Below are positions 43,000 to 58,095 of a stretch of 64,000 nucleotides of DNA, piece by piece. Source of the stretch: Bathynomus jamesi. Its lineage: Eukaryota > Arthropoda > Malacostraca > Isopoda > Cirolanidae. The DNA is taken from the NCBI GenBank assembly GCA_023014485.1, contig JAJOZX010000087.1, positions 1-64,000 of the forward strand, written 5' to 3'. A program made the position numbers and the translations under genes. Below the pieces are notes generated by a model, which was not told the DNA's origin, searched no databases, and worked only from the letters and a program-made list of their open reading frames with translations. Each line of letters opens with the position of its first letter. Within the stretch, counting starts at the first letter, position 1.

Positions 43000-45900
43000 C
43001 CTGGGCAAAATTGCTTCAGAAGCTTTCTAAACTGTTTCCAGCTCAGGAACCATTGCAGAATAACATATCCAAAATCCGACAAAATTGGACCCCGGGAACA
43101 CCCCCAAAAATGAAATTCAAAATGGCGGACTGGCAGTTTCCTACGAAATACAATAAATTTTAATTTCGCTTTGTAGAGAGAGTTATGACGTTTTTCTTGA
43201 TCAGTAAAATGTTTTAAAACACATTTTCGTTTCTATATTAACCTATATGACACTAAAAATTGTATTAGGCGGCTAGTATTAAACTATGACGTCACGTAAT
43301 GTAAATAAAATATACTGTATGGAGTGTATGTGAGAATGGACATTGCTACATCTTTATAAACTTATATTATATACAACTCTTTAATTCCTACTACCCACTA
43401 TCAAATCTGCGTATTTGTGCTTGTCATTTTCTTTAAAACTGTTATTATGTACTCCTTTTAAATACTGCAACACAGTTTATTAATTTGTGTTTTCTGTTTC
43501 AGACTGACTCGGTGTGCGTCCGCCTTCAAGAATGCAGACCCCTGAAGAATTGTGCGCGATTTGTAAGGAGAAATTGGACAGCGGACAGGAAGTGGTTCAC
43601 ATCTCGCAAAAAGGAGCAGATGGTATAAATGCATCCAGCCGCAGCCGTGGAAGCGATGTTGTTGCAACAGCCGGAATAAGTGTTCACGTTGTATGTAGGA
43701 AAAGGTTTACGGATAAAAAGACCATTGAAATAAAGAAGCGACAGACCGCAGCCGAGGCAATACCAAGGAAAAGTGCTCGTTTTCATGAATACGCATTTTC
43801 CAGTGCTACTCACTGTTTGTTTTGTGATACCTTTGTGGACTTTTTTTCCAAACACAAACCAAAATCAGAGCATGTCAAAATAAGAACTACAGAGTTCTCC
43901 GAAACCATAAAAAGGTGCTGTGAAAGCCGCTGCGATGAATGGTCGTTTAATGTAAAAGGCCGTCTGGAGTATTATCTTCGTGATCTTCCTGCTGCAGATT
44001 GTGTCTACCATCACACCTGCAGCGTAAATTTTCGAAGTGGAAAAAACATTCCTCGCGCATACTCCTCCGACGATCATGATTCGAAGAAAGGGAGACCAAC
44101 TAATGAAGAGCAACACCAAGCATTCCTTCAGACCTGTGCTTACCTGGAAGAGAATGATGATGAACAACTGTTGATTGGAGATCTAATTTCCAAAATGGAG
44201 GAATATCTTCAAGGAAGTCAGAGCTCTGTCTACGAACGCAGGCACATGAAGAGAAAGCTTTTAGAACGTTACGGAGACAAGATCATAATATCAGGTGAAA
44301 GTGGGAAGGCAGATGTAGTAACACTACGAGAGACAGCTATTGAAATTCTTATAGATTATCACAAAAAGTCGAAAGAATGTGATATAGATATAGAGCTACA
44401 GAAGATTTACCTAGTAGAAGCTGCTGCAAAAATAATCAGAAGTGATATCAAGTCTGTCGACTCGCCTAGAAAAGATGTGTATCCATCTCCAAATGACATC
44501 ACTGCAGAAAGTGCTCTTGATTACATTCCCAACAGTCTGAAATTGCTATTATCAAAAGCATTTGCGGGACAGGATGCTTCTAGAAAAATAGGTGCAATTG
44601 GGCAGATCATTATGCAAGCAACCCGTCCTAGAGGATTACTATGTCCACTACAGATCGGTTTGTCGGTTCAGCTACACCACAACTTTAGGTCAAGGTACCT
44701 TATTGACGTTCTCCATCAGCTGGGTTACTGTTCGTCGTATGCAGAAGTAACAAGATTCGAAAGAAACGCGGCGCTGGCAAGTGGGTCTGGCTCTTTTACT
44801 GTTGATGAAAACACTGCAGTCCTTCTAGCAGCAGATAACGTCGATCATAATGTCTGCACTTTGGATGGGAAGAATACCTTTCATGGAATGGGTATGATTG
44901 CCGCAATAACTCCGAAGATCAAGATCCACCCTTCTATTCACAGGCGTAATGTTGGTGACAATGACATTAAGAAGATTGCAACCGTTGACATTAGGGAATA
45001 TAGACAAGCGAGAAGCATGTTGAGGGACATCTCATTCCGCGAACTTCCAGTACCCACTGCCACCATAAGTCGACTTAGTCTTCTCTGGCAGATATCTTCA
45101 GCAGAAAGATCAGGTCCAAGTTGGTCCGGAACAATGCAGGCAATTCACGGTGGATCAAGTGTCTCACATCCAGGTGTGGCGTCGATCACGTTCCTTCCCA
45201 TCATAGATATGTCGCCAACTGACATGACCTGCATATTTTCGACATTACTATATTTGAGCAAGATAGCACGCGATCAAAAAGTCCCATGCATTATTACCTT
45301 TGATCAGCCTTTGTTCTGGAAAGCTTCCCAAATCATCAATGAACAGAGAGACCTGCAGGACATTGTTTTAATGCTGGGATCATTTCACACTCTGATGAAT
45401 CTTTGGGAGCAGTCGGTACTCTTATGAATGGTTCAGGATTGTCTGAAGTACTTCAAGAAATATACGGACCAAATGCCGTGCAACACATGATGTCTGGAAA
45501 AGCTGTTTCAAGAGCGATACGTGGTCATATGATAGTAGATGCAGCTCTTAGTACCTTACTAGTCGCAGACGTTTTCCCTCGTAATGAAGATGGAACTCCT
45601 CATGACCTCCATAAGGAAGCTTGTGACCTGCTCGACGATGTTATGACCGCCAAACAATCAGTTGAGGATGTGGAATCTTCGAATGCATTGTCTCAGATTG
45701 CTACCACTTTGGATGCGAAGAAAACTGACCTACAATCTACTTCGCAAACAAGTCAACTCTGGTTGGAATATCAGCGAATTATCAACATTGCACGTTCCTT
45801 GATAACAGCAGACAGAACCGGCTCGTGGGATTTGCACTTGCAAGCTATGCTGGAGACCATCCCCATAATTGCAGCAGCCGGACATCACAATTACCTGAAA

Positions 45901-48284
45901 TCGATATACCTGTACCTGCAGAAAATGTTAAGTTTGCCTTCTGAAAATCCAGCCGTTAACAAAATGTTCCAGGAAGGTAAGTTTGTGGTAAGAAGAAGCG
46001 ACAGATTATGGGCCGGACTCGGCACAGACCTGGTGATAGAACAAGTACTAATGCGTTCCCTGAAAAGCAGAGGCGGACTGACACGCGGAAGTGGATTTAC
46101 AGACATCCAAAGGACAACGTGGCTCTTTTCTATGCCTCTGTGTTCCACTTATAACTTAGCAATGCAGGAATACACCAGAGTTTTGTTGGAAAGTAGTGAA
46201 CAGCACAAGGAAATGAGGGGAAGTAGACAAATCAGGGACAGTAATGACATGAAGAAAGTACTTGAACGTCTGGAATCCTTATCCCCATTCCATTCTACCT
46301 CGGGTCTCTGCAACATTGTAACAGGGCTAACTGCTGATCCTGGAGTTAACGTTCATCAATTGCATTCAATCGGTACGAACATTGTCGTAAAAATGATTGG
46401 GAAACAAGCCTTTACATATTCTGCCAAAAGATCTGACAAAATGAAAACACTAGGATCTGCTTCTGCCGTTGTGATCACTGATGCTTCAGATATAGAAGTA
46501 GATCCTGCACTACTGTTTCAGAGAATGATGACTGTTGCCACTGGCGGAGACATGAATCTTGAAGATGTCATGTGTTACGAACTGTGTGCATATCCTCCTG
46601 CATTGTTCGAATCACGAAGTTGAGGAAACCCGATAAGTCTCAGCTAGCTCATGCAATAATCAAATACACTGACACTTTACGCATGGAAGAAGTTCAAGAA
46701 ATTCAGTGCACAGACCAGTACGTATTGGATGGTGGATCTCTACTACATCGTGTTTCCTGGCGTCAAGATGAAACATATGACAGCATCGCCAACTCATATG
46801 CCGATTTCACTCTGAAAACATATGGAAAAGCAATCATTGTTTTTGATGGCTACAGCAGCTCTCCTACGATCAAGGACATGACCCACAGAAGACGCAGCAC
46901 CAAGACAAGCAGAAATGTGAATCTCAGTCCAAGCATGAAGTTTGTTGGCCAGAAGGAACACTTCTTGGCTAATGAAAACAACAAGCAAGCATTTATTTCC
47001 CTCGTAGGTGAGATGTTGAAGAAGCACGGGTGTACTGTTCACAACGCAGATGGGGATGCTGATGTGGACATCGTTCGTGCAGCAGTTTCCTCATCAGAAA
47101 ATGCAACTACAACAGTAATAGGGGAAGACACCGACTTGCTGATTCTCCTTCTGTACCATGCCAAGGACAGTGGTTTCAAGTTGTACGATCGCAGCGATAT
47201 AAGACTGGGACCATCTCCTAATCCTGTGTATGATATTCTCAGCATTCAATCATTGTTAGGCAATGACATCTGCAAGTATCTCCTGTTTGTGCATGCTTTC
47301 ACGGGCTGTGATAGCACATCCAGAATTTTTTCGATCGGTAAAGCCAAAGCATTCGACACACTGATGAAGGTGGCTGAACTCCGTTCAGTTGCAAATACAT
47401 TCTGTTCTGATTGTTGCCAACACTCTGACATTGAAGCCGCTGGAAGAAAGGCAATGCTTCTGTTGTATGGCTGCAAAACACTTGAATCCACTAACGCACT
47501 ACGTCATCGAATGTTAGTTGAAAAGGTAGCTACAGCTAAATCTTTTGTTACACCCGAACGTTTGCCTCCTACCGATGCGTCCACAAAGTACCACAGCTTT
47601 CGCACATACTTTCAAATACTAATCTGGAAGTCTACAGAAGAGAAGATCGATGCAGAACAGTGGGGTTGGTATGTAAAGAATAATTCCTACTACCCTACAG
47701 CCTGCGACAAGCCACCAGCTCCAAATTATCTACTCAACATGATCCGCTGCTCCTGCAAGACGAAATGTGCTACTTCAAGATGTGGATGCAAGCGTAAGGA
47801 ATGCCCTGTTCAGCCGCTTGTGGCGAGTGCCAAATCAGTGGTTGCGATAACAACCCAAGTACCGGTAGTCTATCCGATGATAGTGATGAAGAGGATTAAT
47901 TTCTGTATGTTTGTGACCAGGTATCACTTCTTCTGTTATGAACATAACTTGAAACTGGGAAAAAAATAATTGTTGTATTATTGATTATAAAAATCTGTAA
48001 AAAGCTATATAACATTATATTTGCGTAATAACTGGTTGTGTTGTATATTGTTGAATTATTTAAAACATTACAACTGAAAGAAAAAGCATCAAATGTATCT
48101 CTATAAATAAAAGCGTAAATTATATATATTTTTTTTTTCGTAGGAAACATCCAGTCCGCCATTTTGAATTTCATTTTTGAGGGTGTTCCCGGGGTCCAAT
48201 TTTGTCGGATTTTGGATATGTTATTCGGCAATGGTTCCTGAGCTGGAAACAGTTTAGAAAGCTTCTGAAGCAATTTTGCCCAGG
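43000..48284 (+). mobile_element. Academ-like DNA transposon, right-arm copy
   Basis: The TIRs are 43000-43146 and 48136-48284, with the same ends as the left copy (CCTGGGCAAAATTGC). Confidence 0.7.
43531..47899 (+). pseudogene. Academ-like transposase/XPG nuclease, least-broken copy
   Basis: Three long ORFs (43514-45427, 45403-46623, 46572-47969) cover the whole protein, against seven pieces on the left. I place the start at ATG 43531 (MQTPEELCAICKEKL). A TTTCTGTTTCAG at about 43491-43502 could be a splice acceptor for an upstream exon. The first frameshift, at MNLWEQ (about 45405), is a TTT/TTTT difference, and the left arm reads through there. The second, near 46620, is also a single-base change. 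The CXC end is in frame to CKRKE, then shifts, and the acidic tail stops at 47897-47899. The expected domain order is complete. Confidence 0.6.
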
Positions 48285-48375
48285 TCTAACTACAAATTGG
48301 CTAGACTAATAGTTAATTTGTGGAATGGATTGTCAACCAGAATAGTTCAAAGTAATTCGTTCGAGTCCTTAAAAA
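48285..48375 (+). pseudogene. LINE RT C-terminal tail, right-arm copy
   Basis: It reads LICGMDCQ/VNLWNGLST in alternate frames. It continues the LINE ending at 42999. Confidence 0.6.
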
Positions 48376-48487
48376 GCGACTAAATGCTTCTCTTTCCTTA
48401 AACACTCATTTAGAAGCATTCATTTTTAACGCATAAGGTATTAAAAAATATGAACATAAAAACCCACTCTAATAGACAGAGTTTATT

Positions 48488-48530
48488 TCCACGACAGTTT
48501 CGACGCCCACTGGCATCCTCCTCGGGTGGA
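48488..48530 (-). ncRNA. Hammerhead-like motif, right-arm main PLE
   Basis: Same stems, CCGAGGA core, GAAA and GTC as at 17995-18037. Confidence 0.65.
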
Positions 48531-49216
48531 TACAGAAACACGAATGAACCAAAACAAGAGGGAAAAACAGTCCAGGGACCGACCGTTAAGAAATTCGCAC
48601 CTAGGTTAGGTCCCATTCTCCCGACACCAGAAGGGCATTTTCATTAAGTACATTCGCGCAAATTTAAAACTATCTTCCTTCTAAACATACAGATTCTATT
48701 ATATTTTTCTTACATAATTATTGAATTTATTATTAATTTTATTACATTTAATATTGCATAATTATTTATTACAGAAATTATAAATTTATTATTACATTGG
48801 TTATTACATTATTGTTTATTATACAGAACTTATAAACCGAAAAACGAATGAAAAAATCCGATTAGGAAACAATCCAGAGAAATTCGCACTTAGGTTAGAT
48901 ACCGTTCTCCCGACACTGGAAGGGCATTTTATTACAGGGTCCGCTTATAAGTACATTCCCACAAATTAAAACTATCTTCTTGTTCTATACATACAGATTC
49001 TAATATTTTGACATAATTACTGCATTTATTATTACATTTACATTTTTTAACATTTATTATTATTACCTTTACCCTAATTATTAAATTTATAATATTACCT
49101 TTATTATTACATCTGTTGCATTTATATTTATTTCCACATTTATTACTTCCATTATTACATTTACTAAAGGCGAGTAAGGAAACATTCCAATCCAGAGACA
49201 TTTAAGAAATTCACAC

Positions 49217-50253
49217 TTAGGTTCGAACACGTTCCCACGACTCCGTAAGGGATTTTTTGACGAAGAATCTCATTAAAGGGTCTAACTTATAAGTACCTTC
49301 GCACAAACTAAAATTATCTACTTTTTCTATACACACAGATTCTATTATTTTTCTTTTGACATAATTATTACATTTATAAAGTACCTTACTTGATTCCCAA
49401 TCTATAGCATGATTATTTTGGCTGGCGTGATAAAAAATGGCATTATTCGTATTACAACTTCTGAAGGCATATTTGTGTTCTTTAATACGGGTTTCAATAT
49501 TTCTTCCAGTTTCTCCCACGTATACTAAATCACAACTTTTACAGGGAATGCTGTAGACACAGGCTTGTTCCTCTTTTGCCACGTTATTCCTAACCAATTT
49601 ACTTTTCACGGTTTTACTCTTTCTAAGCCGGCAATGTAAGGCAAACTCACATATTGTTTTTGGTTAACTGAAGGTTCCAGAGGGGCATAAAAAGATTTTC
49701 TGGCTTTAAAATACGCCTTTCTGATAAACCACTCGGGATATTTTAAATCCTTAAAAATGTTCCAAATCTTTGAATTTTCCGGGTCCAGCAAATGTGGGCT
49801 ACAAATCCTGAGTGCTCTTAGAAACATGGAAGAAATAATAGCTTTTAACCCCTTCATCATGATATGAAAAATAATGAATGTACGAATTACAATGAGTAGG
49901 TTTTCTATAAACCGTGAAATTGGGCTTTCCGCTTTCGCGTTAATGACCAAAACATCTAGAAAAGGTAATTGTTTGTCGTTCTCCCATTCATATTTAAATT
50001 TAATAGAGGGAACAAGATTATTTAATGACTGAAAGAAAGTGTCAAAGTTGTTCCAGTGGTCAGGCCAAAATGAGAAAATATCATCTACATAACGAAACCA
50101 AATTAGATTCCTGGGACATATTGTTTGCAACAATTCCGACTCATAGTATGATGAAGGGGTAAAAAGCTCAATTATTTCTTCCATGTTTCTAAGAGCACTC
50201 AGGATTTGTAGCCCACATTTGCTGGACCCGGAAAATTCAAAGATTTGGAACAT
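49217..50253 (-). pseudogene. Penelope-like RT plus GIY-YIG, right-arm copy
   Basis: RT part 49606-50253 (IWFRYVDDIFSFWPDHW) and GIY-YIG part 49217-49609 (VYSIPCKSCDLVYVGETGR). They are split by a right-only indel at about 49608, where the left copy is continuous. Confidence 0.85.
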
Positions 50254-50830
50254 TTTTAAGGATTTAAAATATCCCGAGTGGTTTATCAGAAAGGCGTATT
50301 TTAAAGCCAGAAAATCTTTTTATGCCCCTCGGGAACCTTCAGTTAACCAAAAACAATATGTGAGTTTGCCTTACATTGCCGGCTTAGAAGGAGTAAAACC
50401 GTTGACGAAAGATTTTAAGTTGCTTTGGCGTTCAAATATTCGTCTACATTGAAAAGTAAATTGGTTAGGAATAACGTGGCAAAAGAGGAACAAGCCTGTG
50501 TCTACAGCATTCCCTGTAAAAGTTGTGATTTAGTATACGTGGGAGAAACTGGAAGAAATATTGAAACCCGTATTAAAGAACACAAATATGCCTTCAGAAG
50601 TTGTAATACTAATAATGCCATTTTTATCACGCCAGCCAAAATAATCATGCTATAGATTGGGAATCAAGTAAGGTACTTTATAAATGTAATAATTATGTCA
50701 AAAATAATAGAATCTGTGTGTATAGAAAAAAGTAGATAATTTTAATTTGTGCGAAGGTACTTATAAGTTAGACCCTTTAATGAGATTCTTGGTCAAAAAA
50801 TCCCTTACGGAGTCGTGGGAACGTGTTCGA
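50183..50830 (+). pseudogene. Partial inverted PLE copy, right arm
   Basis: It reads FIRKAYFKARKSFYAPREPS, EGVKPLTKDFK, then GIY-YIG (SIPCKSCDLVYVGETGR) in another frame. Small indels at about 50420 and 50625 are right-arm only. Confidence 0.8.
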
Positions 50831-51524
50831 ACCTAAGTGTGAATTTCTTAAATGTCTCTGGATTGGAATGTTTCCTTACTCGCCTTTAGTAAATGTAATA
50901 ATGGAAGTAATAAATGTGGAAATAAATATAAATGCAACAGATGTAATAATAAAGGTAATATTATAAATTTAATAATTAGGGTAAAGGTAATAATAATAAA
51001 TGTTAAAAAATGTAAATGTAATAATAAATGCAGTAATTATGTCAAAATATTAGAATCTGTATGTATAGAACAAGAAGATAGTTTTAATTTGTGGGAATGT
51101 ACTTATAAGCGGACCCTGTAATAAAATGCCCTTCCAGTGTCGGGAGAACGGTATCTAACCTAGGTGCGAATTTCTCTGGATTGTTTCCTAAGCGGATTTT
51201 TTCATTCGTTTTTCGGTTTATAAGTTCTGAATAATAAACAATAATGTAATAACCAATGTAATAATAAATTTATAATTTCTGTAATAAATAATTATGCAAT
51301 ATTAAATGTAATAAAATTAATAATAAATTCAATAATTATGTAAGAAAAATATAATAGAATCTGTATGTTTAGAAGAGGAAGATAGTTTTAAATTTGCGCG
51401 AATGTACTTAATGAAAATGCCCTTCCGGTGTCAGGAGAATGGGATCTAACCAAGGTGCGAATTTCTTAACGGTCGGTCCCTGGACTGTTTTTCCCTCTTG
51501 TTTTGGTTCATTCGTGTTTCTGTA

Positions 51525-51567
51525 TCCACCCGAGGAGGATGCCAGTGGGCGTCGAAACTGTCGTGGA
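51525..51567 (+). ncRNA. Hammerhead-like motif, right-arm inverted PLE
   Basis: Same motif on the plus strand, followed by AATAAA. Confidence 0.65.
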
Positions 51568-51605
51568 AATAAACTCTGTCTATGAGAGTGGGTTTTTATT
51601 TTCAT

Positions 51606-52115
51606 ATTTTGACCTTCACGTAGAAAAAAGTGAAGTTTTTTGCGCGCATAAGGTATTGTAGAATTTTCACTCGGATTGCTTCCTCTTTACTTTCAAATTT
51701 TCACTTTATCTTTAAATTTCTTTCCTTCCTTTCAACCTCCATTCTTTGCTTTGCTTTAAAACTTTCACTTCTCTTTAAATTTTCTTATATCTTTTAACCT
51801 TCCTTCTTAAACAGACAGCCTCGTCGGGACCTGCCAGTTTGCTGCTGATTCGTGTCCTTTGTATTCCTTCGTATTATTATTATTATTTATGCATTGAATT
51901 TTGTGTGCAGCAGACAGTTCTTGAACAAATAAACTTTCAGGGTATTCTTACTTTTCAGTCTAACACTGTTCGAGTCCTGTCGACGGGAAAAAGCTTTCAA
52001 TGCATGAAAAAGTTATAAGTGGTTGTAAATGGTATGTATGCGTTAGTATATTTTTTTTAGGTAGGAAGGAGGTACTAAGGGCGAAGACCCAGTAAAATGT
52101 CCCCACCATAGAAGA
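51606..52115. other. Unassigned spacer (mirror of 14406-14931)
   Basis: No gene recognised. Confidence 0.4.
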
Positions 52116-53027
52116 AGAGAGTCAAATTTTTTAAAATGCTTGGACATTCTGTGTTTGAAAGATTGAAGGTCATAGACAAGGGGAAAGATGGACTGAGGAA
52201 GGTTGTTTCAGAGTTGACCGGTTGAGTAACCCTTGTATTAGAGAGTTGGAGAAAAGGACTGCCAGTGTGTCGAGAGTTTGGTACAGTGTGCTCTCCTTAA
52301 AGGAGGAGGCATGCAATTATAGAGTTCAGAAGAGCAGTGCCCGCTACAATGGCTATAGTAAAGAGAGAGTGAGGAAACATTGCGTCGAAGATAGAGGGAT
52401 TGAAGACAGTCAGTAAGAGGCGCGACACAACAAAAAGCCTTTGATTCCACCCGATCAAGTAGAGCTGTGTGTGTTGAGCTATCCCACACATGAGAAGCAT
52501 ACTCCATACAGGGGCAGACAAGCCCCCGTACAGAGACAGCAAGTGAGTCGGGGTGAAGAAACTGCGGAGCTGGCACACCATACCTAACCTCTTAGAAGCT
52601 GTTTTGGAAGGAGAGTATACGTGATCTTTCCAAGAAAGATCATAAGAAAAGGAAAGATGAAGAATGTTAAGAGAAGACGAAGGATGATATTGTTGTGTAT
52701 TGTTGAAGAGAAGGGAATAGGAGTGTGGAAGATTGTGACGAGTAGGCAGATGAAGAAACTGAGTTTTTGAGGTATTGAAAACCACAACGTTTTTTCCTAC
52801 CCAAATCAGAGATAGTAGAAAGATCAGAGGTCAGGTGCACCATAGCCGTCTCACGACAATTATGGAGTGACTGTTGTGGGGGACGCATTGTGAAGCGGGT
52901 GGGGATAGGAAGAGTGGAATCATCGGCGTAGGAATGAATAGGACAGGAGCCCTAAGGACAGAGCCCTAAGGAACACCACAATTAATAGCTTTAGTTGAAG
53001 AACAGTGGTCACTTACGACCGCAGCTA
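52116..53027 (-). pseudogene. LINE RT C-terminal fragment, right-arm copy
   Basis: Mirror of 13497-14405. SKTQFLHLPTRHNLPHSYSL and the C-terminus PPLRRAHCTKLSTHWQSF are open here. Confidence 0.8.
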
Positions 53028-53284
53028 CAACTTCGGAACAGAAAAATAAAATACTGTCTCAAATATGGTCATGACCTTCATCATAGTTTAGAGCTATACA
53101 CCTTTATGAATAATATCGAGTATCTGTGACATCATTGTGGTAAAAAAGACACCCCTGTGTGCCAGTTTTGAAAAAAAAATTAAATATAGCAGTCTTTATT
53201 AAATAGTGAAAAGTTAATGCATAGTGACATCCTAAAATATTAGAATATCTTCTTATCAGGTGTTACAAAAAAAATTAGAATAAA

Positions 53285-53402
53285 TCCATTATGCTTATTG
53301 AGTACTGCCAATATATTAAACCTTTATCACTATGCTCACTGAGTACTGCCAATATATTAAACCTTTATCACTATGCTCACTGAGTACTGCCAATATATTA
53401 AA
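53285..53402. repeat. 41-bp tandem repeat, mirror
   Basis: Units begin AGTACTGCCAATATATTAAA, about three copies. Confidence 0.9.
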
Positions 53403-53432
53403 TTTTTATCAAAGAATTTTTAACTCTGCATC

Positions 53433-53884
53433 TTAGTATTTAGTTGGTCCGCCCTTAGTTGATTACGGTCTCCAATCGACGTGGCAACGAGTCGACAAGC
53501 CTCTTGCATTCTTCTGCAGTTATCGATTGCCACTTTGTCACCAAACACCTCTATAGTTTACCGATTGTTTCTGGTTTACGATTTTACTGTAAACCTTCTG
53601 CTTAGCAATATTCCAAAGATTTTCTGTCGGATTAAGATCGGGAGAATTAGCTGGCCATGATTGTACTTCAATTTCATCAGCATCAAACCATGCAGATGTT
53701 CCACGAACCGCATGAACTGGAGCAAGGTCATTTTTGAAAAATAAATGGTTCGCCTCCATACAGCTGTTCTGAAGACGGCAGCATGAAGGATTCAAAGATT
53801 TCTTGATAAATGTAACTATTGACAGTTCTATTTACAAATGAAAATGACTGCACACAATTTGCATTCATGCAACCCCACACTAGC
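53433..53884 (-). pseudogene. Tc1-like transposase fragment, right-arm copy
   Basis: Mirror of 12643-13094 with the same truncation at the microsatellite (WGCMNANCVQ) and WPANSPDLNPTENLW. Confidence 0.85.
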
Positions 53885-55292
<1,408 letters not shown>

Positions 55293-57001
55293 GGACTTAT
55301 TCCAAAGACTTAAGACTACGAAGGTAGATCTGACTAATGACGACTAAACCGGTGCTTCTTTGATGTTTCTTATGCTGTGCGTTAGCTGATCTCGTTGCAG
55401 ACACCAGCAGTAATCCGCCATCATATTTGTATGCCATCTTCCTTGATATCTTCTTTCCATGGTTTGATGTCCTGGTGAAATCGTTCCCCCTTGCTCCTCA
55501 CTGACATCTCCGAGATTTTCGGGAAAACGGTCAAGATGCGAAAATAAGAAGTGAACTTTCAGGCTCATGTTGCAGCTTAAGGCGCAAAACTTTTTAAGCA
55601 TATTTTCCACCAGTCTTTCATAATTTGGCTTTTGTAGTTTCCCAAGAAGTTTTCAACAACATCTTTGAAACCAAGCCATGCTTCTTTTTCTTTATTGGTC
55701 ATTGTGTTCAGGAAATGATCGTCTGTCAATAACTTTCTAATCTGAGGACCTATAAAAACACCTTCCTTTATTTTCTCGTAGCTAATCTTTGGATATTTTG
55801 AACAAATGTACTTGAAACACTCACCTTCTCTATTCAATGCTTTGACATACTGCTTCATCGAGCCTAACTTAATGTGCAAGGGTGGTAGGAGGATTTTATT
55901 TGGTTCAACTAGATGTTCATGTAAAATGTTCTTTGATCCTGGGGTAAGATCTCTCTAGGAGTCAAATTTTCCTCTTCCAGTGCTGGTCACGTGGTCGACT
56001 ATCCCATTCGCAGATGAAACATGGCATCTTAGTGTATCCTGATTGCTGCCCAAGTAACATGCAAAGGACTTTGAGATCCCCACACAATATCCATCTGTGA
56101 TTTTGATACTGAATTTTTTCCAGAAGCAGTTTTATGTTATCATAGGTCTCTTTTAAATGAGTAGAATGGGCCACTGGGATTGATGCATATTTGTTACCGT
56201 TGTGCAGTAACACTCCTTTTAGACTGGTTTTAGAGGAATCTATAAACAACCTCCAGTCACTGGTTTGGTATTCGATGCGTAGCTTGCGCACTAATCCTGT
56301 GATGTCCTTGCAAAATACCAAGGGACCATCTTCTTCGAAAAAAGGCACGAAGTCTTTCTCACGATTTCTGTACCAAGCGAAGTATGTGTCGGATGCCAAT
56401 AAATTGTTCTCCTGCAATTTGGACCCCAAAAGTTCTGCAGAGTCCTTAGGCAGATTCAAAATCCCTGACTAAGTCATTAGTTCGGCTTGGGTTAATGGTT
56501 TAGGAGGATCTCGGTCAGCTGTTGGCTGTTCATAAACATCATCATTGTCTGGATTTGGAGCTGAATCAGAATCTGAATTGTATTGATCCAGACTCTCGGG
56601 TGGGCGAGGAATATGAACTTCTGGACCATGGGGTACCGGCCTTATTGCAGATGGAAGACTTGGGTATTGAAGGCTCTCTTTATTCTTTGCATTATAACCT
56701 TTAACATTGCAAGAACAGAAGTAGCAGTCGTCGGTATGGTTTCTAGTTCGCGCCATACCATAGGGATCCCAAATGGCAAACTTTTCTTTTTACCTTTGCT
56801 CCAATTCCTTAGTGCCGCAACATACGTAAGACAAACCTTGTGTGGAGCCCAACTTTTGTCTTGATCTCCTAATTTAATTCCAAAATAAGCATGATAAGCT
56901 CTCTTAATGAAGGTCGTTACATTTGTCCTTTGTTTTACAACATACCGACCACAAATATAACAAAATATGTCTGAACTATGGGTACATCCTCTAGAAGCCA
57001 T
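55293..57001 (-). pseudogene. Unnamed zinc-finger mobile-type protein, right-arm copy
   Basis: Mirror of 9520-11232. The TGA after WKRKI is shared. Right-only one-base indels lie near 56460-56470 (AELMT), 56745 and 55610. Confidence 0.65.
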
Positions 57002-58087
57002 TATTAAAATTTTAAAGACGTAATGTTAGAATTATCTATCTGAAAAATATGAAAAAACGAAAGTAATTAAAGATAAAAAAAGGTAAAAAATTACAAAACG
57101 CCCCAAAATTGTTTTGCTAATAGCTTTAAAACTGTGGGTGATAGAAAAATACTGGTAGCATTTTTTAATTCAGCGCAGCGAACTGCTTCAGAATCACAAC
57201 TCAAAATAAAGAAATCGATTTTCATGCAGACCGGTGTAATCCATTGCGCTGCAATGTAAAATTAAGACAGAATGATAAAAATATTAAATAATATATCATC
57301 TCAAATCTTCAAGTCAAAGAGTGGAGCCAAAGTTAGTAATTTTTACTATGAATGGGTTTACCTTGAAATAAATGATAGAAAACGATTTCTATGAATTTTT
57401 ATAGAAAACAAAATTTTATGATTAACTTCTGCAATATTCGAAAACGACTGATCACGAATAAGAACAACCTGGCCATTTTATCTTTTCATCTGACTCAGGA
57501 CAACTCTAAATAGCAAAAATTTAAATACTAAAGTGCCAAATGAATGGTTTTAATGTTTTAATTCTGAAAAACTTAACTCTCAAAGAACGACACCACGACA
57601 GAATTATCTATATAATAATGGTTATTAATTAGGTGACTACATTGCAAAATAAATGGAAAATTCTGAATAAATATGATATTTTGTGAAACATGATAAACAT
57701 TAAGTGTAGACGGATGTCATGTCTAACAAAGAAACAAATGAATTTCACCTCCGGAAGTAACACAGTTAAAGTTTATTATCCAGTCGGAAAGAAGGTAGTA
57801 AAGTATTAATTAAATATTAAATTAGTTACCTTACCTTACCTTATGAACCTTATGTTGTTTCATGCGTTGGTATCTCTTCACACGGAGGTCAAGCTGGTGT
57901 AATTATAATTTTCGAACTGTAAAACACACACATAAACAGATACACGCACACACACAAGTGCGCATCTCCACATAAGCAACGTACAGATCCATATATCTAA
58001 AACCTAATTAACCAAATCTAATTTAACCTAACCTAGCCATAGTTCCATCGAACAGAGAAGGGCATGATAAGTGTTTCGGCCACAATT
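57002..58087. other. Unassigned spacer (mirror of 8436-9519)
   Basis: Nothing recognised beyond a CA-rich patch near 57925-57960. Confidence 0.4.
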
Positions 58088-58095
58088 GAAGGATC

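Larger units (their letters stand above)
48405..51605. mobile_element. Head-to-head Penelope-like pair, right-arm copy
   Basis: Mirror of 14932-18115, with the unpaired RT core at about 49842-50170. Confidence 0.8.
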
